This document shows positions 6,662-6,723 of a stretch of DNA of 6,723 nt, in pieces. The notes beneath the pieces are model-generated. The model was not told the DNA's origin, made no database searches, and saw only the letters and a list, made by a program, of their open reading frames with translations. Each line of letters begins with the position of its first letter. Position 1 is the first letter of the stretch. The DNA comes from Bacteroidales bacterium. GTDB lineage: Bacteria > Bacteroidota > Bacteroidia > Bacteroidales > JAADJA01. The position numbers and the translations under genes were made by a program. The stretch covers positions 1 through 6,723 of the forward strand of contig JAIORT010000831.1 in assembly GCA_021107975.1 (NCBI GenBank), in the 5' to 3' direction.

Positions 6662-6723
6662 AATGCTAAATTTTAATTAATAATTATAAAATAGATAATG
6701 TGTTAAAAAGCACGGATTGCACG

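Overview
The window is AT-rich and reads as chromosomal DNA from a member of the Bacteroidota. The main signs are a secreted protein ending in a type IX secretion (Por) sorting domain, a promoter of the Bacteroidota form TTTG-N19-TAnnTTTG, and mostly weak, A-rich ribosome binding sites. I cannot place it to genus. All five supported genes lie on the minus strand, so the window reads biologically from right to left.

Right part (about 5273-6661): one large secreted protein with a signal peptide, seven FG-GAP/VCBS-type calcium-loop repeats (a likely seven-bladed beta-propeller) and a C-terminal T9SS sorting domain. It appears to be an independent gene. Between it and the next gene lies about 320 bp (4955-5272) with no convincing gene, containing a less AT-rich stretch with a small open frame and a hairpin that may be a remnant of something.

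Left part (1-4954): a coherent locus, in transcription order: a TetR-type repressor (4311-4889), a 774-residue MMPL/RND-family inner-membrane transporter (1883-4207), a periplasmic LolA-like protein (1097-1879), and a DUF1302-like outer-membrane protein (start at 991, running off the left edge). Together these could move a hydrophobic substrate between inner and outer membrane: proton-driven RND protein, soluble lipid-binding chaperone, outer-membrane barrel. The substrate cannot be read from the sequence.

Regulation is the clearest new observation. A near-perfect 24-bp palindrome sits inside the tetR promoter, between and overlapping the -33 and -7 elements, and a copy matching at 20 of 24 positions sits just upstream of the RND start codon. 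This fits a local repressor controlling itself and the transport genes. A hairpin followed by a T-tract lies between tetR and the RND gene and probably separates or attenuates their transcription.
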